From the NCBI RefSeq assembly GCF_002776525.5, contig NC_045439.1, forward strand, positions 124,725,211-124,789,210: a stretch of DNA of 64,000 bases. The letters are read 5' to 3'. Numbering within the stretch: position 1 is the first letter of the stretch; the number at the start of each line of letters is the position of its first letter. The notes below the pieces were generated by a model. It did not search any database and was not told the DNA's origin. It worked only from the letters and a program-made list of their open reading frames with translations. Made by a program: the position numbers and the translations under genes. The stretch is from Piliocolobus tephrosceles (Eukaryota; Chordata; Mammalia; Primates; Cercopithecidae). Shown here in pieces: positions 11,012-22,181 of this stretch.

Positions 11012-11319
11012 TGTTGTTTGTTTGTTTGTTTGTTTGTTTGTTTGTTTGTTGAGACAGTCTTACTCTATCGCCCAGGCTGGAGTGCAGTGGCACAATCTCG
11101 GCTCACTGCAACCTCCACCTCCCGGGTTCAAGCAATTCTCCTGCCTCAGCCTCCCAAGTAGTTGGGACTATAGGCGCACACCACTATGCCCCTCTAAATT
11201 TTTGTATTTTTAGTGGAGACAGAGTTTCACCATGTTGACCAGGCTGGTCAGACTTCAGGTGATCCACCCTCCTCGGCCTCCCAAAGTGCTGGGATTACAC
11301 TTGTAAGCCACCACGCCCT
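11012..11319 (-). mobile_element. AluS SINE with (TTTG)n tail
   Basis: Antisense Alu whose tail has become about nine TTTG units (11013-11050). The linker region near 11250 is shortened. Confidence 0.9.
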
Positions 11320-11529
11320 ACTCTCATGTCAATTCCTATTGCATTGAGAGTCCAAAAACCCATGGTCTGTAACATCACCACTATTAAATAACATTGTTCT
11401 GAAAACACTAGCCAAAATTATTAGACAAGTGAAAAAATAATGAGTGAACATTTGAATGCAGGATCTGAAGAGGAAGTGATTATATCCCAGTTGATGCCAT
11501 TGTGAATGGCTCCCAGTACAAAGACAAAA
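11320..11529. other. Possible old LINE-1 ORF2 remnant
   Basis: The phrase aacattgttctgaaaacact with the following agccaaaattattagacaag resembles decayed L1 ORF2. Too diverged to be sure. Confidence 0.4.
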
Positions 11530-11841
11530 CGGAGCATTCTTGCTCCCTGGCCATCTTGGCATCTGCTCTGGGTTGGGGTCCTTCCCGCACCTAAGGCCAG
11601 AAGATGGTGACCACAAAGAAGACAAAATGTCGCTGGAGTCTATCAACTCTAGGCTCCAATTCATCATGAAAAGTGGAAAGTACATCCAGGAGCACAAGCA
11701 GACTCCGAAGATGATCAGACAAGGCGAAACCAAATTGGTCATCGTCACCAACTACCAGGCTTTGAAGAAATCCGAAATACAGCACTATGCCATATTGACC
11801 AAAGCTGGTGTCCATCACTGCAGTGCAATAATACTGAATTG
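11530..11841 (+). pseudogene. RPL30P: RPL30 processed pseudogene, 3' truncated
   Basis: Intronless copy of the 60S ribosomal protein L30 mRNA. It keeps the 5' leader (ccctggccatcttggc, ctaaggccagaag) and an ATG at 11604. A one-base loss soon after, in the lysine run, shifts the frame, and the rest reads SLESINSRLQ, MKSGKYI, KMIRQG and KAGVHH-like sequence in another frame. It stops abruptly at gaattgg, about two thirds through the coding region, where Alu sequence begins, so the 3' third and A-tail are gone. Frame breaks and truncation make it non-coding. Identification rests on recalled RPL30 protein and leader sequence. Confidence 0.9.
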
Positions 11842-11849
11842 GATTATTC

Positions 11850-12141
11850 ACGGTTGCTCTTGCCTGTACTCCCAGCACTTTGGGAGGCGGAGACGGACGG
11901 ATTATTTCAGGTCAGGAGTTCGAGATTAGCCTGGCCAACATGGCGAAAACACATCTCTACTAAAAAAGTACAAAAATTAGCTGGGCATGGTGGTACACGC
12001 CTATAATCCCAGCTACTCAGGAGGCTGAGACAGGAGAATCGCTTGAACCTGGGAGGCAGAGGTTGCAGTGAGCCAAGATCACGCCACTGTACTCCAGCCT
12101 GGATGACAGAGCGTGACTCTGTCTCAAAAAAAAAGAAAAAA
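11850..12141 (+). mobile_element. AluS SINE, slightly 5' truncated
   Basis: Begins at ggttgctcttgcctgtac, missing the first bases, at the broken end of the RPL30 pseudogene. Confidence 0.88.
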
Positions 12142-12142
12142 G

Positions 12143-12437
12143 TAGACTGAGCACTGTGGCTCACGTGTGTAATCCCAGCACTTTGGGAGGCCAAGGCGGG
12201 TGGATCACCTGAGGTCAGGAGTTCAAGCCCAGCCTGGTCAAGATGGTGAAACCCCATCTCTACTGAAAATACAAAAACTTAGCCGGGCGGGGAGCGGAGT
12301 GGTACTCAAGAGGCTGAGGCAGGAGAATCACTTGAACCCAGGAGGAGGAGGAGGTTGCAGTGAGCCGAGATCACGCCATTGCACGGCAGCCTGGGCAACA
12401 AGTGTGAAACTCTGTCTCAAAAAAAAAGAAAGAAAGT
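12143..12437 (+). mobile_element. AluS SINE with altered linker
   Basis: The segment after the central A-rich region is shortened (gccgggcggggagcggagtg). Confidence 0.87.
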
Positions 12438-12452
12438 GGCTCAAATAAGTGG

Positions 12453-12619
12453 GTTTTTTTGTTTGTTTGTTTGTTTTTTGACAGAGTCTCGCACGGTTGC
12501 CCAGGCTGGAGTACAGCGCTGTGATCTCACTGCAACCTCTGCCTCCCGGGTTCAAGTGATTCTTCTGCCTCAGCCTCCCAAGTAGTTGGGATTACAGGCA
12601 TGAGCCACTGCACCCGCCC
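12453..12619 (-). mobile_element. Internally deleted antisense Alu
   Basis: Jumps from gtagttgggattacagg straight to the catgagccactgcacccgc end, losing most of the left arm. Confidence 0.87.
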
Positions 12620-12621
12620 TA

Positions 12622-12919
12622 CTTTTTATTTATTTTTTGAGATGGAGTCTCCCTCTGTCATCCAGGCTGAAGTGCAATGCCTAGGTATCAGCTCACTACA
12701 ACCTCTGCCTCCTGGGTTCAAGTGATTCTCCTGCCTAAGCCTCCTGAGTAGCTGGGACTACAGGTGCACACCACTACACCTGGCTAATTTTTGTATTTTT
12801 AGTAGAGACAGGGTTTCACCATGTTGGCCAGGCTTGTCTCGAACTCCTGACCTCAAGCAAGCTACCCTCTCGGCCTCTCAGAGTGCTGGGATTATAGACA
12901 TGAGTCACAGGCCCTGGCC
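12622..12919 (-). mobile_element. AluS SINE
   Basis: Full-length antisense copy, degenerate near 12670 and 12900. Confidence 0.88.
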
Positions 12920-13294
12920 AAAGGATATGTAATTTTAATATTCATAGATATTACTATGTTTCTTCCCCCAAAATTGTAGCAATTCATGCTCCTAATTCAT
13001 ACACCCACCAACCATATATATGTGTGTTTGTGTCTGTATGAATGCCTATTCCCACACTCTCACCCACACTGAATCTCATCAACCAATTTTTGCCAATCTA
13101 ATGGGCAGTTCATTTTCATTTTAATTTCTCCTGATGAATAAAGAGACTGAGTAGCTTTTTTTTTTTTAATGTAGAAAAGCAATGTATTCCATTTTAAACA
13201 CTTGCACAGTTAGTCATGGAGAGTAACAGGCCTACTAGTGAAACAGGTCACCCAAAATGGAGATGGCATCAAACTGGTGGTCAAGGACTAACTC

Positions 13295-13328
<34 letters not shown>

Positions 13329-13522
13329 CAACTTTTATCAAGGATTAATTTAATTTTTAAAACAAGTTATTGATTCACTCTTCTCAACTTGACAGTCTGC
13401 CTGTTGTATTACTGTCAGGTAAAAACGTACATCTTTACAACTTGATAGTCCCAAGTTAAAAAAAAAAACATTTCACAGAAAGGAAAAAAACAACATGAAA
13501 ACAGCTTAAGAAATACACGAAC

Positions 13523-13822
13523 CCCGGGCGCGGTGGCTCAAGCCTGTAATCCCAGCACTTTGGGAGGCCGAGACGGGCGGATCACGAGGTCAGGAGATCG
13601 AGACCATCCTGGCTAACCCGGTGAAACCCCGTCTCTACCAAAAAATACAAAAATCTAGCCGGCCGAGGTGGCGGGCGCCTGTAGTCCCAGCTACTCCGGA
13701 GGCTGAGGCAGGAGAATGGCGTAAACCCGGGAGGCGGAGCTTGCAGTGAGCTGAGATCCGGCCACTGCACTCCAGCCTGGGCGACAGAGCGAGACTCCGT
13801 CTCAAAAAAAAGAAAAAAGAAA
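13523..13822 (+). mobile_element. AluY SINE, monkey type, first of a pair
   Basis: Lies in the RBBP4 pseudogene 3' UTR. Flanked by aagaaatacacgaac at 13508-13522 and 13823-13837. Tail is A-rich with G. Confidence 0.95.
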
Positions 13823-13837
13823 AAGAAATACACGAAC

Positions 13838-14138
13838 GGCCAGGTGCGGTGGCTCAAGCCTGTAATCCCAGCTCTTTGGGAGGCCGAGACGGGCGGATCA
13901 TGAGGTCTGGAGATAGAGACCATCCTGGCTAACACGGTGAAACCCTGTCTCTACTAAAAAATACAAAAAACTAGCCGGGCGAGGTGGCGGGCGCCTGTAG
14001 TCCCAGCTACATAGGAGGCTGAGGCAGGAGAATGGGGTAATCCCAGGAGGCGGAGCTGGCAGTGAGCTGAGACAGGGCCACTGCACCCCAGCCTGGGCCA
14101 CAGAGCAAGACTCCGTCTCAAAAAAAAAAAAAAAAGAA
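13838..14138 (+). mobile_element. AluY SINE, monkey type, second of a pair
   Basis: Directly follows the previous Alu after one target-site copy and is followed by a third copy of aagaaatacacgaac at 14139-14153. Confidence 0.95.
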
Positions 14139-16367
14139 AAGAAATACACGAACGAGCAAAAATATATGGGGAAAGAGGAACGTGTAGTTCTGACTTAACT
14201 GAAGAAACCGAGAGGAAACTGGTCTACCTGTTTCCTGGTCTACTGGTCTTCATATGCATCCTGGAAATTCAAGTGTCAAGATTTTCGAGTAGGAATTTAT
14301 ACGATTTGAATCTCCCTTATTTCCTGAATAAAAGGGACATCTTTCAGTATTTATACTTCATGGCTCAGACACCTACCTCATTTGGCTCTATTCCTTACTC
14401 ACTCTAGCCTTTACTTAAATGAGTCTGAAAAACTTGGGGATATAGCATAAGAAGAAGAATAATCACACATAACAATCCCCTTTCTGTAGCTACTTTAGAC
14501 CTGGTTTTTTTACTACAAAATTCCTGAAGAAAATTTCAGTGTAATAAGTCTGTGGATTTGCTGAATCAAGCCCCGCCATTAATATTTAGAAAAACATCCA
14601 CTGTTTGGGCTAATAGCATTATTGGTGGTACCTATTATATAGAGGGATAGCTGAACAAAGTTTGTGTCTCAAAACCAGTGTTAAATCATTCTCAGGGTTG
14701 AGAAGAAAAAAGGGGAGTCTAAAATCACAAGAAGTAAAGATATATCCAGGACTCTATCCTTCTGGATCCACACTCCCTTCAGGGTCTTCACCGTTATAAA
14801 TGTTCTTTGCCATTTGCCACACTTCCATGATGATGTTTTCTGATACAGAACAAATCATCCAAGGTTCATTGGGATTCCAGGAGACATCAGGTATCTTGGC
14901 AGTGTGACCACCATGAATAAACAACTCTGGAGGCCCATCTTCTGCATCTTCTGGGGATTGTTCCTCTGCAATTTTACTTAAATCCCAGACATTCAGTATG
15001 CGATTAGTACCACTGGAAGCCAAAATAGTCTCATTGTGAGGTGACCACTGAACCTGGAATATTTCATCCTTATGTGACTCAAAGGAATGCAACTTAAGTT
15101 TCAGATTTCTCAGATCCCACAAGGCAACAGTCTTGTCAGCTGATCCTGTGGCAAGAGTGAACTCACTGTAAGGACTGAAAGAGAGGTAGTTCACTTCAGC
15201 AGTGTGAGCGTCAACTGAGTGGCTTGGTTTGGAAGTATTTTTTAAACGAGTATCCCAAATTGTAAGTTTCTGATCATCAGCAACTGACCCAAACAGAGGC
15301 TCATGAAGCAGATGCCAGAAAACGTCTTCGACTACTGCTGTATGCCCTGTAAAGATCGTCTTCCACTTTTCCCTCCTTTGGATGGCACTGATGTCCCACA
15401 GGCAGAAGGTGTGGTCATCTGAAGCACTAAGTAAGTGCCCACTGAGAGTTGGGTTCCATGAACGCCTATAGCCTTCCTTCTGATGTCCACGGAGACGCAA
15501 GTCTAGGTTGCATTCTCCAGAAGGATCTGGTTTAGAAGGATGTTTTGTATAGTCAAAGACAAGAACATCACTGGAAGGAGTCTTTGTTGCAATGATACAT
15601 GGGTTCTGGGGCGTATAACGGGCCTTGTTTACGTCTCCTTCATGGTTGATCTTGGTTTCTATTTCAATGTTTCCACTAACTGAATCAAAACCTCCAGACT
15701 CTCCTTTCTCACTGTCATAGTGTGACGCATCAAACTGAGCATTATCATTAGGGGTTGCACACTGGCTATAACAAGATGGTTTTGTTCATCCGAAGTATGT
15801 GTTCCCAGGACAAGTTGGTGAATGCTGAAATCTTTTGCTTCTGGTCTGGTTTCATCTGGAAGCCACTGGGCAGTTAGGCTGGGCCACCCCAGAGCATGGG
15901 TCATCACAAAATTGTAAAGAAAAGGAGTGTTCTTTTTCCGTATTTTGTACTCATCGTTGATCACTCATTCTTTCAAAGTGTCATCGAAAGCTGCTTCCTT
16001 GACGGCCATGGCAGGCAGGTGAACTGGCAGGCAGGCGAACCGGAGGAACCCTGGGGTCTAGTATTGCAGGAGGGGTGGGAAGGCTGCGTGGGTAGCTTTT
16101 ATTAGACTTATTTACCATTCAGAATTGCTTGTCTGCCTTTTGTCTGTTTATATCATTTGCCTATTTTTCTATTGAGTTGTCAACTTTTTCTTCCAATACT
16201 AGGTCTTTGCATATTAGAAAATTCATCCATTGATGGTATGGATGCAAATATTTTCTACCAGCTTTATTATTTGTGTTTATGCTGCCTTTTTTCATCCAAA
16301 AGATTTTATTTTTGTGTAATAATATTTTATTTATAGATTCTGGGCTATTTTGCTTAAGAAGCGCATC

Positions 16368-16525
16368 CCCAGGTCAGGCGTGGGGGCTCACCCCTATAAT
16401 CCCAGCACTTTGGGAGGCCGACACGGGCAGATCACGAAGTCAAGAGATAGAGACCAAGATCACGCCACTGCACTCCAGCCTTGGTAATAGAGCAAGACTC
16501 TGTCTCAAAAAAAAAAAAAAAAAAA
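16368..16525 (+). mobile_element. Internally deleted Alu
   Basis: Jumps from agagatagagaccaag to atcacgccactgcactcc, losing the middle of the element. Confidence 0.88.
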
Positions 16526-16579
16526 TTAAGCACATCCCTATCCCAAGATTTTATAGAGTCCTAAATTTTCTTCTGTTTT

Positions 16580-16894
16580 TTTGTTTGTTTTTTGTTTTGT
16601 TTTGTTTTGTTTTGAGATGGAGTTTCACTCTTGTTGCCTAGGCTGGAGTGCAATGTGCCATCTCGGCTCATTGCAACCTCTGCCTCCGGGGTTCAAGCAA
16701 TTCTCCTGCCTCAGCCTCCCAAGTAGGTGGGATTACAGGCATGTACCACCACGCCCAGCTAATTTTGTATTTTTAGTAGAGACGGGGTTTCGCCATGTTG
16801 GTCAGGCCAGTCTTGAACTCCTGACCTTAGGTGATCCACCCACCTCGGCCTCCCAAAGTGCTGAGATTATAGGCGTAAGCCACTGCACCTGGCT
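16580..16894 (-). mobile_element. AluS SINE
   Basis: The tail side is a (TTTTG)n run. Flanked by ttttcttct on both sides. Confidence 0.9.
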
Positions 16895-17000
16895 TTCTTC
16901 TAACATCTTTATAGTTTTGTTATGCTCATTTATATCTTTATTCCATCTGAAATTTACTTTTGCACATGGTATGCAATAAGAATCTAGGTTTATTTATCTT

Positions 17001-17150
17001 TTCTTTTTTGTTGTTTGTTTGTTTTTGAGACAGGGTCTCCCTCTGTCGCCCAAGCAGGAGTGCGGTGGCACAATCACAGCTCACTCTACAGCCCCGACTT
17101 TGCGGGCTCAGGTGATTCTCCCACTTCAACATCCCAAGTTGCTGGGACTA
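17001..17150 (-). mobile_element. Partial AluJ-like SINE
   Basis: Antisense right-arm fragment ending at aagttgctgggact. Confidence 0.82.
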
Positions 17151-17450
17151 AACATAAACCTTACCTAAACAAAATCTTAAAACCTCTGACGCCAACAAAA
17201 ACTGCTCTGCTCCAATTTAGATTAATCATCCTATCCTCTATATTACTTATAAATTTATTCTATTGGAAACCTACTTTACATCAGCATAAGAGAAAAGCCT
17301 CACTAGCTTCCTCCTTTCTCTCATTCCACCCTACTTCTAAGAACTTCACTTAGCCCCTTATTCACTGTTATCCTCCCACTCTTCTCCCCAGGGCCACAGT
17401 AGGGTCATTACAACTACCTCTGCCCCTCCAGTGAAAGAAACACTTCCCAG
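17151..17450. other. Unassigned sequence between Alus
   Basis: AC- and T-rich stretch with an open frame of about 70 codons. No recognised protein or repeat. A decayed retroviral fragment is possible but not supported. Confidence 0.35.
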
Positions 17451-17697
17451 CTGCGCAGTGACTCACGCCTGTAATCCCAGCAGTTTGGGAGGCTGAGGTG
17501 GGCAGATCACCTGAGGTCAGGAATTCAAGACCAGCCTGGCCAATATGGTGAAACCCCAACTCTACAAAACATACAAAAAATTAACCGGGTGTCGTGGTGT
17601 GTGCCTGTAGTCCCAGCTACTCGGGGGCTGAGACAGGAGAATCACTTGAACCCAGGAGGCAGAGGTTGCAGTGAGCCGAGATCGTGCCATTGCACTC
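17451..17697 (+). mobile_element. 3'-truncated AluS
   Basis: Ends at gtgccattgcactc without an A-tail. Confidence 0.87.
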
Positions 17698-17760
17698 GTG
17701 TGTGCTCCTTTACTTGACCTGAGGCTAAGGCTCCTGGAGAGTTAGGTCCTAGAGGTTCTT

Positions 17761-18040
17761 TTTTTTTTTTTGAGACGGAGTCTCGCTCTATCCCCCAGAC
17801 TGGAGTGCAGTGGCGCGATCTCGGCTCACTGCAAGCTCCGCCTCCCGGGTTCACGCCATTCTCCTGTCTCAGCCTCCCGAGTAGCTGGGACTACAGCGCC
17901 CGCCACCTCGCCCGGCTAATTTTTTGTATTTTTAGTAGAGACGGAGTTTCACTGTGGTCTCGATCTCCTGACCTTGTGATCCGCCCGCCTCGGCCTCCCA
18001 AAGTGCTGGGATTACAGGCGTGAGCCACCGCGCCTGGCCC
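17761..18040 (-). mobile_element. AluY SINE
   Basis: Perfect 16-base target duplication ggtcctagaggttctt at 17745-17760 and 18041-18056. It lacks about 17 bases near 17956. Confidence 0.95.
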
Positions 18041-18056
18041 GGTCCTAGAGGTTCTT

Positions 18057-18421
18057 AGACTAAAGAAGCATTGAGCCTCTTTTCTCTTAGGATGAGTTGT
18101 TATAGTACCCAGCTGTAGGTGGTGGAAGACTGTATGGAGTGAGACTAAGTAACTTGGGTACTGATCCGTTATTTTCTGACGTTGTAAGATACTGATAATT
18201 GCTGGCCTGATAACCAAAACAGATCTCATTGTATTCTCCACTTAGTAAATCCAAATACCAAGAGCTGACTTTTCCTGGGGATAGAACTCACATAGCCTGA
18301 AGTGTGAAATGAGGCAAAGGCAAGGCAGCCTAGACTCCTGAGTCTCCAGGACAGCTTTGTCTCCACACTCTGTTTGTTGCAAATTATATAGGGAAAGGAG
18401 CTTATGGTATGGAAGGCCAGG
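18057..18421. other. Intergenic DNA, no gene seen
   Basis: Repeat-poor sequence with short frames on the minus strand and no recognised product. Confidence 0.45.
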
Positions 18422-19088
18422 TATTAGTCTTCTAGGTCTGCTATAACAAAATGTCACAGACAGGGTGACTTAAACAACAGAAACTTATTTTCTCAGAGTT
18501 CTGCAGGCTGGAAGGCTAAGAGCAACATGCTAGCAGGATTGGAAACCAACCTGAGGTCCCTCTTCATGGTTTGCAGATGGTAGCTTCTCATTGTGCCCTC
18601 ACATGGCCTTTCCTTTGTGCCCACATATTCCTGGTGTTTCTTCTCTTCTTACAAGAAGGCTAATCACACCAGGCGCAGTGGCTCATGCCTGTAATCTCAG
18701 CACTTTGGGAGGCCAAGGCAGGTGGATCACGAGGTCAGGAGTTCGAGACCAGCCTGGCCAATATGGAGAAACCCTATCTCTACTAAAAATACAAAAACTA
18801 GCCAGGCGTGGTGGTGTATGCCTGTAGTCCCAGCTACTCAGTAGGCTGAGGCAGGAGAATCCCACAAACCCAGTGAGCAGAGATCACGCCACTGCACTCC
18901 AGCCTGGGCAACAGAGCAAGACTCTGTTTCAAACAAACAAACAAATAAAACACCAATCAAATTGGATTAGGGCCCTACCCTCATGATATCATTTAACTTA
19001 ATTACCTCCTTAAAGGCCTATCTTCAAATACAATCACATTGGGAGTTAGGGCTTCAACATATGAATTGGGGGTTAAAGGAAACACTTT
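18422..19088 (-). mobile_element. Solo MaLR LTR, MLT1/MSTD-like
   Basis: Read in reverse, this matches the MaLR LTR plan: an end with gactaata, the gtcacagacagggtgactta and aacaacagaaacttatttt blocks, ccctcacatggcctttcctt, ggattagggccctaccctca, and aattacctccttaaaggcct with caacatatgaatt at the other end. An Alu at 18668-18950 splits it. Old noncoding ERVL-MaLR remnant. Confidence 0.75.
18668..18950 (+). mobile_element. AluS SINE inside the LTR
   Basis: Full-length apart from a short loss near 18868, with a (CAAA)n tail. Confidence 0.9.
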
Positions 19089-19099
19089 CACTCATTTTT

Positions 19100-19275
19100 G
19101 TTTCTTTGTTTGTTTGTTTTTGTTTTCTTTAGACAGGGTCTTGCTCTCTCACCCAGGCTGGAATGTTGTGAGCCTTGACCTCCTGGGCTCAAGCAATCCT
19201 CCCACCTCAGCCTCCTGAGTAGCCGGGACTACAGAAGAGGGCCACCACACCCAGCTAATTTTTGTATGTTTAGTA
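19100..19275 (-). mobile_element. Partial AluJ-like SINE
   Basis: Antisense right arm with ctgggctcaagcaatcctcc, truncated after tttttgtatgtttagta. Confidence 0.82.
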
Positions 19276-19394
19276 TACCCTGTCTTTCTTTTAAAAAACA
19301 TTTTAAGTGACTTACTTTTCCTCAATATAAAAGTATTCACCCCCCCCAAAAAAAAAAAAAATCAGTTGTTGAGCTTCTTCTCTTTTTTATAATT

Positions 19395-19688
19395 TTGTTT
19401 TTGTTTTTTGAGACAGTCTCACTCTGTCACCCGGGCTGGAGGGCAGTGGCTTGATCTCCCTCCTCTCACTGCAACCTCTGCCTCCCAGGTTCAAGTGATT
19501 CTCCTGACTCAGCCACCAAAGTAGCTGGGATTACAGGAACCCGCCATCACGCCCGGCTAATTTTTGTATTTTTTCATAGAATGGGGTTTTCACGTAGGCC
19601 AAGCTGGTCTCAAACTCCTGAGCTCAAGCAATCCACTCACTTCGGCCTCCCAAAGCGCTGGGATTACAGGCGTGAGCCACCACCTTGG
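19395..19688 (-). mobile_element. AluS SINE
   Basis: Antisense full-length copy with a damaged end (gccaccaccttggg). Confidence 0.88.
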
Positions 19689-19711
19689 GATCTGTCTTTA
19701 AAAAAAGAAAG

Positions 19712-20003
19712 AAACCCCAGGTGCAGTGGCCCACACCTGTAATCCCAACACTTTGGGAGGCCGAGGTGGGTAGATCACATGAGGTCAGGAGTTCACGACC
19801 AGCCTGACCAACACGACGAAACCCCATCTCTACTGAAAATACAAAAATTAGCCAGGCGCAGTGGTGCACACCTGTAATCTCAGCTACTCTGGAGGCTGAG
19901 ACAGGAAAATCTCTTGAACCCAGGAAGCAGAGGTTGCAGTGAGCCGAGATCATGCCATTGCACTCCAGCCTTGGCGACAGTGAGACTCTGTTTCAAAAAA
20001 AAA
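19712..20003 (+). mobile_element. AluS SINE
   Basis: Full length, starting ccaggtgcagtggcccac. Confidence 0.88.
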
Positions 20004-20195
20004 AGTAAAATTAGCTGGGTATGGTGGCGTGCACCTGTAGTCCCAGCTACTCGGAAGGCTGAGGTGGGAGGATTGCTCAAACCTGGTAATTAGAGGCTGC
20101 AGCAAGCCATCCATGATAACATGACTGCACTCCAGCCTGGGTGACAGTTACACTGTCTGAAAAGAAGAGGAAAAGAAAAGAAAAAAAAAAAAAAG
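20004..20195 (+). mobile_element. Partial Alu right arm
   Basis: Begins at aaaattagctgggtatgg right after the previous tail. Old and diverged. Confidence 0.8.
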
Positions 20196-20350
20196 AAAAC
20201 AGATGAGACAGTGGAGCAAAGCTTCTGCTCTTCCTTTGTAAGCCAGCAAATGCTACCCTATGGAAGGGAAAGGACAGGAAGAGAAAGGTACTGTCCAGCT
20301 CCACTGAATCTGTAGCAACAGCATGACATTCAGGTAAAAAATATCTAATA

Positions 20351-20656
20351 TAGCTGGGCACAGTGGCTCATGGCTGTAATCCCAACACTTTGGGAGGCCG
20401 AGGCGGGTGCATCATCTGAGGTCAGGAGTTTGAGACCAGCCTGGTCAATATGGTGAAACCTCGTCTCTACTAAAAATCCAACAGTTAGCTGGGCATGGTG
20501 GTGCGTGCCTGTAGTAGTCCCAGCTACTCGGGAGGCTGAGGCAGGAGCATCGCTTGAACCCGGGAGGTGGAGGTTGCAGTAAGCTGAGATTGCACCACTG
20601 CACTCCAGCCTGGGTGACAGAGTGAGACTCCGTCTCAAAAAAAAAAAAAAAAAAAT
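20351..20656 (+). mobile_element. AluS SINE
   Basis: Full length with a duplicated gta near 20513 (cctgtagtagtcccag) and a tail of about nineteen A. Confidence 0.92.
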
Positions 20657-20733
20657 CTAGTGTGGAGTTGGGAGAGATGAGACTAAACCTCATATTCATA
20701 TATTTGAATTGGATGCCAAAAAAAAAAAAAATT

Positions 20734-21040
20734 CGGCCCGGCGTGGTGACTCACACCTGTAATCCCAGCACTTTGGGAGGCTGAGGCAAGCGGTTTACTT
20801 GAGGTCAGAAATTCAAGACCAGCCTGGCCAACATGGTGAAACCCTGCCTCTACAACAATACAAAAATTAGCTGGGCATAATGCAGGTGCCTGTAATCCCC
20901 AGCTGCTTGGGAGGCTGAGACAGGAGAATCACTTGAACCCAGAAGCCAGAGATTGTAGTGAGCTGAGATTGTGCCACTGCACTCCAGCCTGGGTGACAGA
21001 GCAAGACTCCGTCACAAAAAATAAATAAATAAAATAAATG
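20734..21040 (+). mobile_element. AluS SINE
   Basis: Tail of AAAT units from 21018. Confidence 0.9.
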
Positions 21041-21884
21041 AAAATTCACCAACATAAAGATGATATTTAAATCTGTATATGTGAGAAGGAACAAGTACTA
21101 ACTGCATCACAAACAGTTTCCTAAGAGTGGCTCCTGAATGTTACTTCTTTGTATCTTATTTTTGTATCTGAATGTTACTTCCTTGTATACTTATTGGCCT
21201 GTATTACAGGCTTTCACTTGTTAATTGAGTTCTCTCTTAGGTAATTTGGCATTTCTACCACCAGATGGAGATGTCCCACTGTCTTTCATTTACTCATTGT
21301 CCAACGAGAGGCTCTTAAAAGAATTTGGGGGTGGGGGGAGGGGTCAGGTTATGTCCTTCTACTAGTTATACCAATAAGCACTTGCCTTCATGTCGAAAAG
21401 CGAAAAGAATTTGGAGGGGGAGGGTAAGAGGTCAGGCAGTGGCTGCCTCTTCCTCCCTATTTGTTTTCTTAGTCGTTTGGTTTCCATGGGAATCCATGTT
21501 TGAGCAGCAACTCTGAATCCATTTACTGCCCCTCCAGGCTTGGGGCTGAGCCCAGAGACAAGCTGTGAAGAACAGCAGATGGGTAGAAAGAAGGGGGAGA
21601 TTTATTTGGTAAATTTGGATAGCAAAAGAGGCCAACAGGTGCCGGGGGAGGAGTAGTGAGGTGGAGTGCACGAATGCACGGAGGAATGTGAAAGGCAGAC
21701 AATGTTTTTTAGTTCAAATAAAATTTGGGAACATTAAAATAGTTTCCAAAACTCTTCAGTCAGGGATACGCTATTCTCTCCCCATAGATGATCATCTTAG
21801 GACACACTCGGGGTCTTGTGTATTACCAGGTCCTCCCTATCTCTTATCCAGAAAAAATCAACAGGCTTCAACTTGTAAAATCAA
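21041..21884. other. Intergenic DNA with G-rich internal repeat
   Basis: No gene seen. A G-rich block beginning aaaagaatttggggg at 21317 recurs in altered form at 21403 (aaaagaatttggagggggag). The remainder is unremarkable. Confidence 0.5.
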
Positions 21885-22181
21885 CAGGGCTCACACCTGT
21901 AATCCTGACATTTTGGGAGGACTAGGCAGGAGGATCACTTAAGCCTAGGAGTTCGAGACCAACCTGGGCAATAGAAGGAGATCCCATCTCCACAAAAATA
22001 ATAATAATAATAATAATAAGCTGGGCATGATGGCTCACACCTATAAGTCCCAATTACTCTGAAGGTTATGGTGGGAGGATTGCCTTAGCCAGGAGTTCAA
22101 GGCCACAGTGAGCCGTTATCTTTTTGCCAGCCTGGGCAACAGAGCAAGACCCTGTCTCAATAAAACAAAACAAAACAAAAA
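21885..22181 (+). mobile_element. AluJ-like SINE
   Basis: Old copy whose middle A-rich linker is now (AAT)n at 21998-22018 and whose tail is (CAAAA)n. Confidence 0.85.

Larger units (their letters stand above)
13160..16091 (-). pseudogene. RBBP4P: RBBP4 processed pseudogene with complete 3' UTR
   Basis: Intronless retrocopy of the histone chaperone RBBP4 (RbAp48), a WD40 protein of NuRD, CAF-1 and PRC2. The start codon is at 16009-16007. The leader reads MAVKEAAFDD, then an in-frame TGA at 15967-15965 ends it. A one-base loss near 15775 and other indels break the WD40 region. The last 248 codons stay open (15500-14757) and include RLRGHQKEGY, DDQKLTIWD, TGSADKTVALWD and SVDPEG; that last motif marks RBBP4, since RBBP7 differs there. 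The 3' UTR continues to a T-run at 13160, so the insertion is full length. Target duplication gtagctttt flanks it (13151 and 16092). Two AluY copies lie in the UTR. It is not expected to encode a working protein. Confidence 0.95.
12920..17000 (-). mobile_element. Old LINE-1 hosting the RBBP4 pseudogene
   Basis: Antisense L1 text runs from 12920 to 13150 (ctcctgatgaataaagagac) and resumes after the RBBP4 insertion at 16101 (catttgcctatttttctattg, ggtctttgcatattagaaaa, gcaaatattttctaccagc, ttccatctgaaatttacttt). It is heavily decayed and also interrupted by two Alus. Subfamily not assigned. Confidence 0.65.

Noticed and set aside
14754..15500. 248-codon WD40 frame as a functional gene
   Set aside because: It is the tail of an RBBP4 retrocopy with an early stop, frameshifts and target duplications.
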